Positions 53,170-62,938 of a stretch of DNA of 64,000 nt are shown here, in pieces. The stretch comes from an uncultured Fodinibius sp. GTDB taxonomy: Bacteria; Bacteroidota; Rhodothermia; Balneolales; Balneolaceae. The DNA is taken from NCBI GenBank assembly GCA_913056235.1, contig CAJXMW010000001.1, positions 124,001 to 188,000 on the forward strand, in the 5' to 3' direction. How positions within the stretch are numbered: position 1 is the stretch's first letter; every line of letters begins with the position of its first letter. The translations under genes and the position numbers were made by a program. The notes under the pieces are model-generated. The model was given only the letters and a program-made list of their open reading frames with translations. It did not search any database and had not been told where the DNA came from.

Positions 53170-53226
53170 GAAGCCAAAAGATACCATTTATGATGGGTAA
53201 ATGGCAAATGAAATTGCGCCGTTAAT

Positions 53227-55416
53227 CTATTTAGTCATCATTACATTAACGCCATTCCAATCCTCTGGCGGGGGATTTTCTTTCATCACTTCGCATCGGT
53301 CGATATAAACAATGGAGGGATTGGTATGAATGAACGAATCGTCGTTCGGCTGAAAATACTCCAGCTCCTTGGATTCCTTAAATAATTGGATAGCATACTC
53401 CCACTTCCGCTGCTGATACGCCTCAATAGCTTGCTCAAATTTCTGCTTGCAGGCAAACTGCCGATCGCTGAGCTCATCACGAAGTCCCATTATCTCGTAG
53501 ACATCTACCGGCTCGGTTTTACCCTTCACTACAATGCGATCCAGATAGCGGAACACGCATCGGTCACCATACTGCTCGGCCTCTTTTTTTGTATCAGCAG
53601 TTACCATGGTATAGACCCCAAATTGCTTGGCACCGCTCTCACAACGGGCAGCCAGGTTTACATTATCGCCCATCATGGTGTAATTGAATCGACTTTCAGA
53701 CCCCATATTCCCCGTCACCATAACGCCGGTATTGATGCCGATACGATTGCGCATGTGATGAACGATTTCGGGCCATTTTTCACCTTCACTGCGCCATTTA
53801 TCGCGAAGCTCGGATAACCTGTTCTGCATCAGCTGCGAAACCACGCAGGCTTTGTAGGCATGATCTTTCTGGGGGACAGGTGCCCCGAAGAAGGCTACAA
53901 TCGCATCCCCGATATATTTGTCCAGCGTACCGCCGTGCTCGGTAAGAATATTCGTCATAGCCGATAGATACTCGTTGATTAAGCCAACAAGGGTATCGGC
54001 GGGCAACTGCTCAGAAAACGTAGAAAAAGACTGGATATCGCTAAAAAAGGCCGTGATATATACCTCGTCGCCGCCCAACTGGGGTTCCTTGCCCTCTTCG
54101 ACCATCTCTTCAACCACCGCAGGTGATACATAGGATGAGAATAATCCGCGAATCCGCTTTTTCTCCCGCTGCTCAACCACATACTGATAACTTTGTGTCG
54201 TTATATATCCCACAGTAAGCGCCATCAACATGGCAACCAAATCCATCACAAAACGGAATTGTAGGAACTCAAACAGCACAAGACCAATTACCGCGAGGCT
54301 CAATCCTGCATATATTACGAATCCCCACAAGCCGGCAAAGCGACGCGTCAGCCAAACGACCACGGCTATTAATCCAATTAAGATCGCCAGATTCAGCCAA
54401 GGCGAAACGTGCTGTATGTATTTTCCTGACAGGATGGTTTGAATAGCATTAGCGTGCATCTCCACACCCGGCATTGTCCCCTGCTGAGCAAAAGGAGTGG
54501 AGTGTAGGTCATGTAGCTCAGGCATAGTAGCCCCCACTAGCACAATCTTATCCTTAAAGGCATCAGTATGTTTGAGTCCAAAGCTGGGATCCGAAAACGT
54601 ATTCATCTGGAAGGTGGAATCCTCGGACGCCAACACAACTGTAGAGTCGTCAATAACAGTCTCATAGGAATAGGTGGGAAAAGTGCCACGGCCCCCAAAG
54701 TAATTCATCGTCATCAAATGCTCGGTGTATTTGGGAATCTCGTACGGGCCGAACTCTAAAAGTTCAGTTCTTTGCGAAATACCGGTTGAATCAATATTCC
54801 TATAGAGCTTAAGCAGCTCTAGTCCCATGGAATACAGTTGCTGATTGTTATACTCCAAACCTAAGATATACTTCCGGATTGAGGCATCCGCATCCCGATA
54901 GGCGCGTACCAATCCCGGCGGATGAGGACTTGCTTTCTGCAGAACCCGATTGGGACGTACCAGTGAAATACTCACCGAGCTGGAGCCCTGCCCACGACTT
55001 TGGCCGGTTGACTGGACACTTGCCCCCAGTACCACATTCTTATACTCCTGCAATGCCTCGGCAAAGGTGGTGTCATGAGCAAGGTCGTAGTTATCCCGTT
55101 TGTCAAAAAGTACATCAAAACCGATAGCCTTGGCGCCCGCTTGGTTAAGGTTACGAATCAGCTTGGCATGCAAATCAGTTGGCCAGGGATACTTGTATGG
55201 AATTTCCTGATCGGCCTGCTGGCTGATGGAAACAATCACGACCGAGGTGTCCTGAATGGCAAGCGGACCTCGAATTTCAAAAAGCTGATCCTTTACATTT
55301 AGCTTAAGCTGCTCTACCGGGCCGGAAAACGACAGCAGTATCGCGATGATCAGGCTCACCGCAATTAGGCCGGGAACAACCAGACGCTGTTTCCATGTGT
55401 TGTTGCTTCCATCCAT
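53227..55416 (-). CDS. CHASE2-domain class III adenylate cyclase
   Basis: The 729-residue protein has an N-terminal membrane helix, a periplasmic CHASE2 sensor (about residues 30-330, VVIVSISQQADQEIPYKYPWPTDLHAKLI... and KIVLVGATMPELHDLHSTPFAQQGTMPGVEMHANAIQTIL), three membrane helices (about 340-420) and a cytosolic class III cyclase (about 440-640). Both metal-binding Asp are present (FFSDIQSF and YIGDAIVAFFGAP), with DKYIGD Lys and TMMGDNVNLAARCE (Thr, Asn, Arg), which fits adenylate rather than guanylate specificity. A short helical tail follows. It is last in a four-gene cluster (389-residue protein, FecR, barrel, cyclase). Confidence 0.92.
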   Translation of the reverse strand: MDGSNNTWKQRLVVPGLIAVSLIIAILLSFSGPVEQLKLNVKDQLFEIRGPLAIQDTSVVIVSISQQADQEIPYKYPWPTDLHAKLIRNLNQAGAKAIGFDVLFDKRDNYDLAHDTTFAEALQEYKNVVLGASVQSTGQSRGQGSSSVSISLVRPNRVLQKASPHPPGLVRAYRDADASIRKYILGLEYNNQQLYSMGLELLKLYRNIDSTGISQRTELLEFGPYEIPKYTEHLMTMNYFGGRGTFPTYSYETVIDDSTVVLASEDSTFQMNTFSDPSFGLKHTDAFKDKIVLVGATMPELHDLHSTPFAQQGTMPGVEMHANAIQTILSGKYIQHVSPWLNLAILIGLIAVVVWLTRRFAGLWGFVIYAGLSLAVIGLVLFEFLQFRFVMDLVAMLMALTVGYITTQSYQYVVEQREKKRIRGLFSSYVSPAVVEEMVEEGKEPQLGGDEVYITAFFSDIQSFSTFSEQLPADTLVGLINEYLSAMTNILTEHGGTLDKYIGDAIVAFFGAPVPQKDHAYKACVVSQLMQNRLSELRDKWRSEGEKWPEIVHHMRNRIGINTGVMVTGNMGSESRFNYTMMGDNVNLAARCESGAKQFGVYTMVTADTKKEAEQYGDRCVFRYLDRIVVKGKTEPVDVYEIMGLRDELSDRQFACKQKFEQAIEAYQQRKWEYAIQLFKESKELEYFQPNDDSFIHTNPSIVYIDRCEVMKENPPPEDWNGVNVMMTK

Positions 55417-55419
55417 AAC

Positions 55420-58176
55420 TTAGAAGTTAAAAATGTAACGGGCCCGCAGTAGATGGTCATTTGGAAATGTCCGTGACGTCGAAAGGGTATTTTGCACGTT
55501 GGAATACCGGAAATCGAGCACAAAGGAGTGACGCTGGTTTAAGTTATATCGCGCGCCAGCTCCCACAATATAAGAATTACTTTCTGATACTGAAGAGGAA
55601 TCACCGCTCTTGTAGTAATCGTCGAACGTCAGCTGAGGAGTACCATTCGTATTGGTAGTCAATGATTTTGACTCGGAGTAATTTTTCGTAAACGCCAGCG
55701 ACAGATCTACGGTTAGCTTGTCATCAAGCAGGAAAGCTTCGCCGCCCACGCTGGCCCCGACTATCTGAATATCATTAAGTCCACTGGCCGTGACCGTATT
55801 ATTAATATTGAAAGACAAGTTGGTCTGCAGTGGCAATTCATCGTAACGATTTACGACCCGCGCTGAGAAACTGTTGTTTCGGGCATCACCGTATTTAAAA
55901 ACTTCGTCAATAGTATTCAAGATTGAGAAGTTGATACTTGCATCATGCGTAATTCCAAAGAGATCGAACTCCTGGGAGACCGAGGCCGTCAGTTGGTACG
56001 TATCAGAATACCTAGGATTGGGCGTAAGAAGCGTATCACTCTGCTGTACCGCCAAATTTTGTACGGCGGCTCCCTCCTCGACGCCACTGATGCCGGCAAC
56101 CAATGGATTATTCAGCGCCACCCCATTTTCACGATTCCGCTTCATCAGACCCACGCTGACGCGGGGCAGACCCGGATCAACCGGGTACCAACTCACATTG
56201 GTGCGATAGGTGGTTGTGTTGGTGGTAGCATCCTTATTATTCACCACATTGTCGTGTAGGCGCTCGTAGCCGAGCGTAAGATAGATTCGATTTTCCATGA
56301 GCTGCAGGCGATCTGTCACCGAAAAGCCCGCAATATCTTTTCGAACAGTTGTATTGGCTAGTGAGTTATAGTTAGGTCCTATCCAGCGGTATCGCATTTT
56401 CAGATTATTGTTATAATAGCTGAGCCCCAGTTCTGACTCTGTCGCCAATATACTGGTGGGAAAATAGGTTTCCGCGGCGGCTCCAGACGTACCCGTATCA
56501 AAACGAATGGGCAGCGTATCCATATTTTCATTAATAATAATCAGCCACGATAACTGATCGAGCAGGGTTTCAGTATTTCTATCAAGAGTAAGTCCCAAAT
56601 CCTCAGCCGCCTCTTGGGTGAGCGTTCCTTCAGAAATATCTTGGTTCAACAGACTAACGGCGGCATCAGCTTGAAACTGAATTCGGTTGTTATCGAGGTT
56701 AGTTTCCACATCGGTAGCAGCTACAAAATTTCCTTTGGGCGAAGGATTACCACTCACGCTAAGCTGCTGGGGATTCTGCTGCAGATCCTGCCGCTGCTGG
56801 GCATTTAGGCTGCTCGCAAGATCAGGATTTAGATTCATCAAGCTGTTAAAATTATTTATCACCCGGATGGAATTGGTATCATCTTCGACTTTCAGAAAAT
56901 TAAGGCCAAAATTGAACACATCACTCCCGCCTACACCAATACGGCCACCCATAATCTCGCGTCGAAATGTGCCGTTATCGCTGGTATTAAGCGAATAATT
57001 CGTTACGGTCTGCTGGCTCTGCAACGTCTGCTTTTCCACCTCAACCTCTTCATACAGATTATCAATGCTGCGGCGCAGCTTCCCGTAAATTAGTTGGAGG
57101 TTGAGCGCTTCATCCCAAAGGTGAAATCCTGCATTGATCCCCTGCATACGCTGACCAGCTATGGTAAACGGATTTAACGTGGGATAGACGTGACCCGCCT
57201 CAAACTCCAGCCAATCTCCGACATATATACTTGCTCCAAAACGGTTTTGCGGCTGCAGGCGTGGATCTTCCTGTGTAGTCAACAGCCCGTGCGCCGAGTA
57301 GGAAATATTCCCTTTTTGTCCCGATAACCTAACGTTGCCACTCAATGCGTCATTAGCATAACCTCCCACTTGTTGATTGCGCGCCGAAATTTCGACATTA
57401 CCCTGCGGTGTCCAGTCTTCCCCGGCATTGGCGGCAGATGCCCTCATGCTGGGATCCAATACTGAAAATTTCCAGTCGGCAACCGTGAGAACAGTATCCT
57501 GTTTCTGAATTTCCAGCGTCGCTCGGTGACTGCCATTGGTCAGTTCATCCGGCGAATAGGTATAAAAATAGTCGCTCGCATTTGCCTGGCTGGTAACATC
57601 CTCACCATCCACCAACATGCGGAACGAACTGTTTGCCGTATCAATTTCAGCCGGATCATAAAACAGCGTAATAGCTACAACCACATCCTGCTGGCCAACA
57701 GTGGCTCCGGGCTCAGGTGAAAGAATCGTATAGTCCACCCCTGTATCTTCAACACGGCGTTGGCGTTCACTTTTATGGGGATCTACTACTTCTACCCGGA
57801 CGGGATCCTGACTGGCTTTATTGGATGGGTAGGTAACCTGTTTACCACTATTCAGTCGGATGGAGAAATAGTACTCCATGCTAGTGGCCTGCTTACTATC
57901 CACCGAAAACTCCGCCTTAAACTCCGAAGATGCTAACCGTGCCGGCACCTGATTGTATCCCATATCTCCATCATGACGGTAAAAGACGTAAGCTTCCTGC
58001 ACGTCGTTGGGATTAATGCCAGGTACGGAAAACGTGAGTTCAAAAGGCTCCGAACGCTCCACAAAAGCCGGCGCCTGATGCCGCACCTGAAAGGGCGCAG
58101 TATTCGCCGATGCTTCGACATTACCCCAAGTCAACAGTAGTGCCATTGTTACCAACAGCAGCTTCAACTTGTTCAT
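55420..58176 (-). CDS. Large outer-membrane barrel protein with Ig-like N-terminus
   Basis: The 918-residue protein has a signal peptide (ending NVEASA). One or two Ig-like domains follow (about 30-250; PFELTFSVPGINPNDVQEAYVFYRHDG, then DYTILSPEPGATVGQQDVVVAITLFYD). A long series of amphipathic strands then ends at RARYIFNF, a C-terminal aromatic signal for BAM insertion. It starts about 40 bp downstream of the FecR gene stop and ends 3 bp before the cyclase gene, so it is translationally linked. No specific family is recognised. It probably provides the outer-membrane part of a signalling or secretion machine. Confidence 0.75.
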   Translation of the reverse strand: MNKLKLLLVTMALLLTWGNVEASANTAPFQVRHQAPAFVERSEPFELTFSVPGINPNDVQEAYVFYRHDGDMGYNQVPARLASSEFKAEFSVDSKQATSMEYYFSIRLNSGKQVTYPSNKASQDPVRVEVVDPHKSERQRRVEDTGVDYTILSPEPGATVGQQDVVVAITLFYDPAEIDTANSSFRMLVDGEDVTSQANASDYFYTYSPDELTNGSHRATLEIQKQDTVLTVADWKFSVLDPSMRASAANAGEDWTPQGNVEISARNQQVGGYANDALSGNVRLSGQKGNISYSAHGLLTTQEDPRLQPQNRFGASIYVGDWLEFEAGHVYPTLNPFTIAGQRMQGINAGFHLWDEALNLQLIYGKLRRSIDNLYEEVEVEKQTLQSQQTVTNYSLNTSDNGTFRREIMGGRIGVGGSDVFNFGLNFLKVEDDTNSIRVINNFNSLMNLNPDLASSLNAQQRQDLQQNPQQLSVSGNPSPKGNFVAATDVETNLDNNRIQFQADAAVSLLNQDISEGTLTQEAAEDLGLTLDRNTETLLDQLSWLIIINENMDTLPIRFDTGTSGAAAETYFPTSILATESELGLSYYNNNLKMRYRWIGPNYNSLANTTVRKDIAGFSVTDRLQLMENRIYLTLGYERLHDNVVNNKDATTNTTTYRTNVSWYPVDPGLPRVSVGLMKRNRENGVALNNPLVAGISGVEEGAAVQNLAVQQSDTLLTPNPRYSDTYQLTASVSQEFDLFGITHDASINFSILNTIDEVFKYGDARNNSFSARVVNRYDELPLQTNLSFNINNTVTASGLNDIQIVGASVGGEAFLLDDKLTVDLSLAFTKNYSESKSLTTNTNGTPQLTFDDYYKSGDSSSVSESNSYIVGAGARYNLNQRHSFVLDFRYSNVQNTLSTSRTFPNDHLLRARYIFNF

Positions 58177-58216
58177 TTGTACCCCTACAAATATACTGAT
58201 TTACGTTCAGCGGTTG

Positions 58217-58927
58217 TTAGTTTTCATTTTCAAATACTTTTACTTCAATCACGCGCTCCTGACCGTTCTCATCAATAAAGCGAATCTTATAAATTTCGGG
58301 CTCCATCTGTTCATTCATCTGAGCATAGTCTTCGTCACGCTCCTCAACTTCATCTTCGGTCAGCTCTCCTGTTTTGATTGTTCCATCATCTTGCACTTGT
58401 CCATAGCTCCGATCCGTAAGCGTTACGGATTCCCCCGATCCACTAACACTCACTTCTACTTCACCTTCTTTAACCCAGTAGTAATCATTAGCCGTAGCAC
58501 CAAACTCAGTGCCTTTAACAGAAGCTACCGACGTACTCGTGGCTACCTCGAAATTATCCGCCCCCTGTTCGGATACGTTCAGAAAAATTTCGCCCAGCTC
58601 CAGTCCAATACGCGTACTCGTATTATCTTTATTCTCAACTTCTCCACGGACGATGAGTCTGGAATCCGGTTTTACCTTGGCCAAACTTTTATCCATAAAC
58701 TGTACCAGTGCAAATCCGTTTTGATTAGTACGGAGCGTGTCTCCATTAAACAGTGGCTTGCCGCGCTTGCTTATTTTATTTAGCTGACCCTGATTTCGAA
58801 TAGCTACCGCGGGTTTAAACTTCTGAACAAAGGCAAGCGGACGCTCAGGCGGATCATACAAATGTGCTCCCATGCCAACAATCCCAATAAATATGAGAGG
58901 AACGGAATATTTTAAGAGAGATTTCAT
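58217..58927 (-). CDS. FecR-domain membrane protein
   Basis: About 236 residues from the ATG at 58927 (an earlier ATG at 58963 would overlap the upstream gene). One N-terminal membrane helix (LKYSVPLIFIGIVGM) is followed by a FecR domain: AVAIRNQGQLNKISKRGKPLFNG, DTLRTNQNGFALVQF, then DNTSTRIGLELGEIFLNV and SVASVKGTEFGA. A short acidic tail follows (EVEERDEDYAQMNEQ). FecR-type domains here do not sit beside an ECF sigma factor, unlike iron-uptake FecR; the association with CHASE2 cyclases is known in other phyla. Confidence 0.88.
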   Translation of the reverse strand: MKSLLKYSVPLIFIGIVGMGAHLYDPPERPLAFVQKFKPAVAIRNQGQLNKISKRGKPLFNGDTLRTNQNGFALVQFMDKSLAKVKPDSRLIVRGEVENKDNTSTRIGLELGEIFLNVSEQGADNFEVATSTSVASVKGTEFGATANDYYWVKEGEVEVSVSGSGESVTLTDRSYGQVQDDGTIKTGELTEDEVEERDEDYAQMNEQMEPEIYKIRFIDENGQERVIEVKVFENEN

Positions 58928-58931
58928 AAGA

Positions 58932-60101
58932 CTACTGTTCTTCAATGACAATTGAGATATCACCCTGTTCGGCCTGTCGACTAAGCTCCATCAACTTTTG
59001 CATGGCCTGTCCACCCTGGTAGTTTTGCCCGTCGATGACAATCGACTGGAAGTTGTAACCGTCCTGCTGATATTCCTCAAATTTGTTGCCCAGTACTTGC
59101 CGCAACGCCTGAGACACCTCACTACTCAGCTTCTCATTTTGGGTACGCTGCTGCGTGGATGCCAAGGTAAAGCCCCAAATCTCAGACTCCCTTTCCTGCA
59201 CACCTCCACTGGATTCCAACTGACTCACAATCTTCCAATAGTATGTGTTCCCAGGTTCCAGACTCTGGACTCCCGAATTTGGATATTGAAAACTAGACTG
59301 CCCCACCACAACATCCAACATCTCATAGTCAACCAGGGAACCGCCACCCGAAGAACCTTTCACCTGGATGGGCGATGTACTTATAGCCCCCTCAATAAGT
59401 GATTGCGGACTGTCATTGCCCTTGGCCTCTACAACCACCAGCCGATAGTCAGTGCCAGTAGCTCCCTGCCACTGAAAGTTGGGATAACTGTTTGCAATGG
59501 TAGCATCAGCGCTGGCGACATCACCCGGCGAAAGCAGATAAAAATCACGGGTATCCTCTACAATATTACGGCCGATTTCAGCCGTCTCCGAAGCCAGCAG
59601 TTCACCTCCCGCCGATCCTCTGTGAACTTCAACCGTAATCTGATACTGGTCGGCCGGGAGTGACGTCGATCCCTTTAATTTATTAACAAACTCTTTGCCT
59701 TCGGATGAGAATTCTCCGTCAAATTGAATCAGTTCTTCAACACCGGGCAGGCCATCCCCGATATTATTGTTGGTAGCAAATACCCGCTGCCCCGGATTTA
59801 AACTAAACGGCTGGCCGGAAACCTGACGGATCTCTACAATACGACCGATCTTGTCTGATTCAACAATCAGGCGAAAATAAAGGCTGTTGGCATACTCCGA
59901 GGAGTTATTCTGCAAATACATCCGGAACAGTGTTGGGCCTTTGCCATTATTTGCCAATAGCGACTGAATATTAATAGATTGTGAGTTGGAAAGCATCTCA
60001 TCGATCTCAACATCTAGCGATAATTGGGCCTGAACAGGGCCAACAAATGCAAACAACACGAATAAGATGAAACCACTAATCCCAAATCTATGCAACCACA
60101 T
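58932..60101 (-). CDS. Secreted Ig-like protein, first gene of the CHASE2-cyclase cluster
   Basis: The 389-residue protein has a signal peptide (FILFVLFAFVGPVQAQ). Beta-rich domains follow (LSLDVEIDEMLSNSQSINIQSL..., PTLFRMYLQNNSSEYANSLYFRLIVES; later PNFQWQGATGTDYRLVVVEA resembling a fibronectin-like fold). The C-terminal part is helical (SSEVSQALRQVLGNKFEEYQQDGYNF). The gene ends just upstream of the FecR gene. The family is unknown; the cluster context suggests a periplasmic or surface partner of FecR and the barrel. Confidence 0.7.
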   Translation of the reverse strand: MWLHRFGISGFILFVLFAFVGPVQAQLSLDVEIDEMLSNSQSINIQSLLANNGKGPTLFRMYLQNNSSEYANSLYFRLIVESDKIGRIVEIRQVSGQPFSLNPGQRVFATNNNIGDGLPGVEELIQFDGEFSSEGKEFVNKLKGSTSLPADQYQITVEVHRGSAGGELLASETAEIGRNIVEDTRDFYLLSPGDVASADATIANSYPNFQWQGATGTDYRLVVVEAKGNDSPQSLIEGAISTSPIQVKGSSGGGSLVDYEMLDVVVGQSSFQYPNSGVQSLEPGNTYYWKIVSQLESSGGVQERESEIWGFTLASTQQRTQNEKLSSEVSQALRQVLGNKFEEYQQDGYNFQSIVIDGQNYQGGQAMQKLMELSRQAEQGDISIVIEEQ

Positions 60102-60258
60102 ATATCCTCCCGAAATCCTAAACTAAAATCTGAGTTACCCGGTTTACTACCTCTCGATGGGAAAATCTATCAATCCTTGGAACATTCGTTTCCATTCCAA
60201 GTAAGAAGCATTGTTTTCAAGAAATATGGATAAATGGAGAAATGCAAAACAAAAAAAG

Positions 60259-60332
<74 letters not shown>

Positions 60333-60527
60333 TTATCAGGATGGATAAATATAAAGAACTTTCAACGAAAATTACACAATTTTATCTAATGGAGTTTATT
60401 TTGTATTTGACTATATTAGATAACATATTGTAGCCAATATATTTAAAAGGATATTTCCTAATTTTTCGTTAATTTTAGTTTATACAATAGGCAACTATTT
60501 AACTTCTAACTTACACTTAGTAACACG

Positions 60528-61475
60528 ATGATAAACACAAAATCAATACTCCTTGTCTCTTCCGTGTTTCTTGGGATGGCGTTATTTTCCGGATGCGCCG
60601 GCTCCAATGAACTACGCGCACCTTCTGAACGGACTCTCGAATACCTGCAATCATTAGATGAAGAAACGCTACGCTCTCTTGACACTGATGATGATGGCCT
60701 AAGCGATTGGGCTGAAATGAATGAACACAACACCAATCCCCTAAAAGCCGATACCGACGGTGACGGGCTCACTGACGGTAAAGAAGTAAATAAACATAAA
60801 ACAAATCCGAACAAAGCCGATACGGACGGTGACGGACTGAGTGACGGTGACGAAGTAAATTCATATAACACCGATCCGAATAAGGCAGACACTGACGGTG
60901 ATGGACTCAAAGACGGCGAAGAAGTTAATAAATACCGTACCAATCCGTTAAAAGCCGACTCTGACGGTGACGGACTCAATGACGGGGCTGAAGTTAAGAA
61001 ACATAAAACCGATCCGAACAAAGCCGATACGGACGGTGACGGCTTCAGCGACTCTCAGGAAATTGAAATGGGAACCAACCCCAATGATGGAAAGGATCCC
61101 GCATATCTGAAAGAAGGTTCTCTTGGAACTGTGAACTTTGCTTTTGATAAGTCTAATATTGATGAACAAGCGGCACGTATCCTCAATCAAAATGTGAAGA
61201 AACTGATGAACTCTTCGAAGTTCCGAGTTCGTATCGATGCTTACACCGACCACGTTGGTGGCGACCAGTATAACCTGCGTCTGAGTAAGCGGCGTGCCGA
61301 AGCAGTAACACAGTTTTATGTAGAAAACGGCGTTTCAGAAAACCGCATTGAATCTCGAGGACTGGGTAAAGCACCACAACCTTGCATGGATCAAACTCCC
61401 AAAAAAGGTTGCCGCAAGAACCGTCGTGCGGAATCTCATCCACTAAGTCCATACAAGTATAAGCCAAACAAGTAA
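60528..61475 (+). CDS. OmpA-family lipoprotein with six DxDxDG calcium-type repeats
   Basis: The 315-residue protein has a lipoprotein signal (ALFSGC; lipidated Cys22). Six repeats of about 22 residues follow, with the core DTDGDGLSDGDEVNSYNTDPN (thrombospondin type 3 / EF-hand-like, residues about 52-180), then an OmpA-like peptidoglycan-binding domain (about 200-310; VNFAFDKSNIDEQAA, RIDAYTDHVGGDQYNLRLSKRRAEAV, GLGKAPQP). It links outer membrane and cell wall, and the repeats bind calcium, stiffening the stalk. A strong terminator follows. Confidence 0.92.
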   Translation: MINTKSILLVSSVFLGMALFSGCAGSNELRAPSERTLEYLQSLDEETLRSLDTDDDGLSDWAEMNEHNTNPLKADTDGDGLTDGKEVNKHKTNPNKADTDGDGLSDGDEVNSYNTDPNKADTDGDGLKDGEEVNKYRTNPLKADSDGDGLNDGAEVKKHKTDPNKADTDGDGFSDSQEIEMGTNPNDGKDPAYLKEGSLGTVNFAFDKSNIDEQAARILNQNVKKLMNSSKFRVRIDAYTDHVGGDQYNLRLSKRRAEAVTQFYVENGVSENRIESRGLGKAPQPCMDQTPKKGCRKNRRAESHPLSPYKYKPNK

Positions 61476-61501
61476 GCGCTTAGCTGGTAACCAATATTAT
61501 T

Positions 61502-61531
61502 AGGGCGATCCCAAATGGGATCGCCCTTTTT
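61502..61531 (+). terminator. Intrinsic terminator of the OmpA-family gene
   Basis: AGGGCGATCCCA and TGGGATCGCCCT are perfect 12-bp arms around AA, followed by a T run. It lies 27 bp after the stop codon. From 61532 to 61801 I see no gene, repeat or RNA. Confidence 0.92.
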
Positions 61532-61801
61532 TATTTACCTGCCAATCCAGATCCAGAGCTGAATCAATTTTTATACATCAAAGAAATAGAATTTTAGCTC
61601 TATCGGGTATACTCTCTAAAAACTGATACTGAGTACCCTTCGTTATTTATATAACGCTCTCTTATATGCCCCGCCACTATTTCTATGAATGTACAGGTAT
61701 ATCATTCAACAACTAGGCAAAAAAGTACTGCCCCATTGCCTTATTGTAAGTGCATGTTGTTATTTACAAATACATGAGCAGTTTTACTATGATACCTGGG
61801 A

Positions 61802-62707
61802 CTATGGGCTATTTTTCCTCAACTCATCGGCATGCCATGGACTTGTACGATTGCCATAAGTTTTGCCAATTCGGATAACATCATCTTGTGTAAAGACGGA
61901 AAGGCTGTCTTTACTTTCGGTACGCAGGTGGTTTAGAATGGCCGCCATTTCAGCTGCACTCAGCCGTGCTTTAAACGACGGCATATAGCCGCTGTATGTT
62001 TGCTCCCGAACGCTGACCTCCCCTTCTAATCCATTGAGCAAAATACGAAGTGCTGTTGATTTATCGCCGGTCACCCATTCTGAATTTACCAATGGTGGAA
62101 AAATGTCAGCAATACCCTGTCCCTCCCCGCCGTGACATGAGGCACAGTTTTGAACATATAATCGCTTTCCATTCAAGATCGATGGATTGCCCTGCGCGTT
62201 AAACGGTACATCGGCAGCTTCATCCAATCCAGGAATACGATCTAAAATATTTGCATAGGCATCTACAATTTCTTTGTTCAGTTTAGCCAACAACGGATGA
62301 TTACGGTCTCGGTGATAATTGCCAAGTTTCTGATGCATTCCTTTCATTTGGTGATACCATTCGCCCACCATGTGACTTTGGATATGCATCCGCAGCTTAT
62401 CCGACACCATTTTTTTATCGCCCTGCTCGTTACGTGCCCGGTTTCGAGCAATCATCTGCTGATGATTATAATCCATCTGCTCATACATTTTTTGTAGATC
62501 ACCATACAGCACTTGCACCTCTTGAGGCAGTGTATCAGCTTTGGCTTGATATTCCGAGATTAATGATTGGTACTTTTCTTGCATCCCCGAATATGCCGTT
62601 TCGAACTGCCTGAGCTCACCACTGCTCATATAACGAGAATCATTCATCCCACAAGATATCAGTAGTATACACAGCAACGAGCCAATGATCACACGCATTC
62701 GCAACAT
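61802..62707 (-). CDS. Cytochrome c lipoprotein
   Basis: The 301-residue protein has a lipoprotein signal (CILLISCGMN, lipidated Cys near residue 19), a helical region rich in Gln and Met (about 25-160), and a class I cytochrome c domain with the heme motif CASCHGGEGQG and a distal Met in SGYMPSFKARL. It is an electron carrier on the periplasmic side. It lies next to a metal P-type ATPase gene of the opposite strand, as when copper supply and cytochrome oxidase functions are clustered (inference). Confidence 0.9.
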   Translation of the reverse strand: MLRMRVIIGSLLCILLISCGMNDSRYMSSGELRQFETAYSGMQEKYQSLISEYQAKADTLPQEVQVLYGDLQKMYEQMDYNHQQMIARNRARNEQGDKKMVSDKLRMHIQSHMVGEWYHQMKGMHQKLGNYHRDRNHPLLAKLNKEIVDAYANILDRIPGLDEAADVPFNAQGNPSILNGKRLYVQNCASCHGGEGQGIADIFPPLVNSEWVTGDKSTALRILLNGLEGEVSVREQTYSGYMPSFKARLSAAEMAAILNHLRTESKDSLSVFTQDDVIRIGKTYGNRTSPWHADELRKNSP

Positions 62708-62938
62708 ATCCTCACTATTTTCCTCTTCAGATTATCATGCTGGTATAACATAGAACGTTTTTTACTATTCCTGAAGCCGTTCTTGTATATTTATTATTTG
62801 CAAATTTGCAGTCAATATTGCTCAAAACGAAGGAACCTTCAAAACAGTTTAATGAGTGCGAACAGTAGCTGGTCTTTGCCAACTTTGACCATTTAATGGC
62901 TCGATGAAAGAAATTCAGAATTTTGTTTTAACATTGTA

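Noticed and set aside
60506..61021. Repetitive minus-strand frame rich in SLSPSPS repeats
   Set aside because: It is the reverse reading of the DxDxDG repeats of the OmpA-family gene.
60690..61070. Regular DNA repeats that could suggest a CRISPR array or tandem repeat locus
   Set aside because: The repeats are about 66 bp, in frame, and encode calcium-type peptide repeats; there are no conserved direct repeats with unique spacers.
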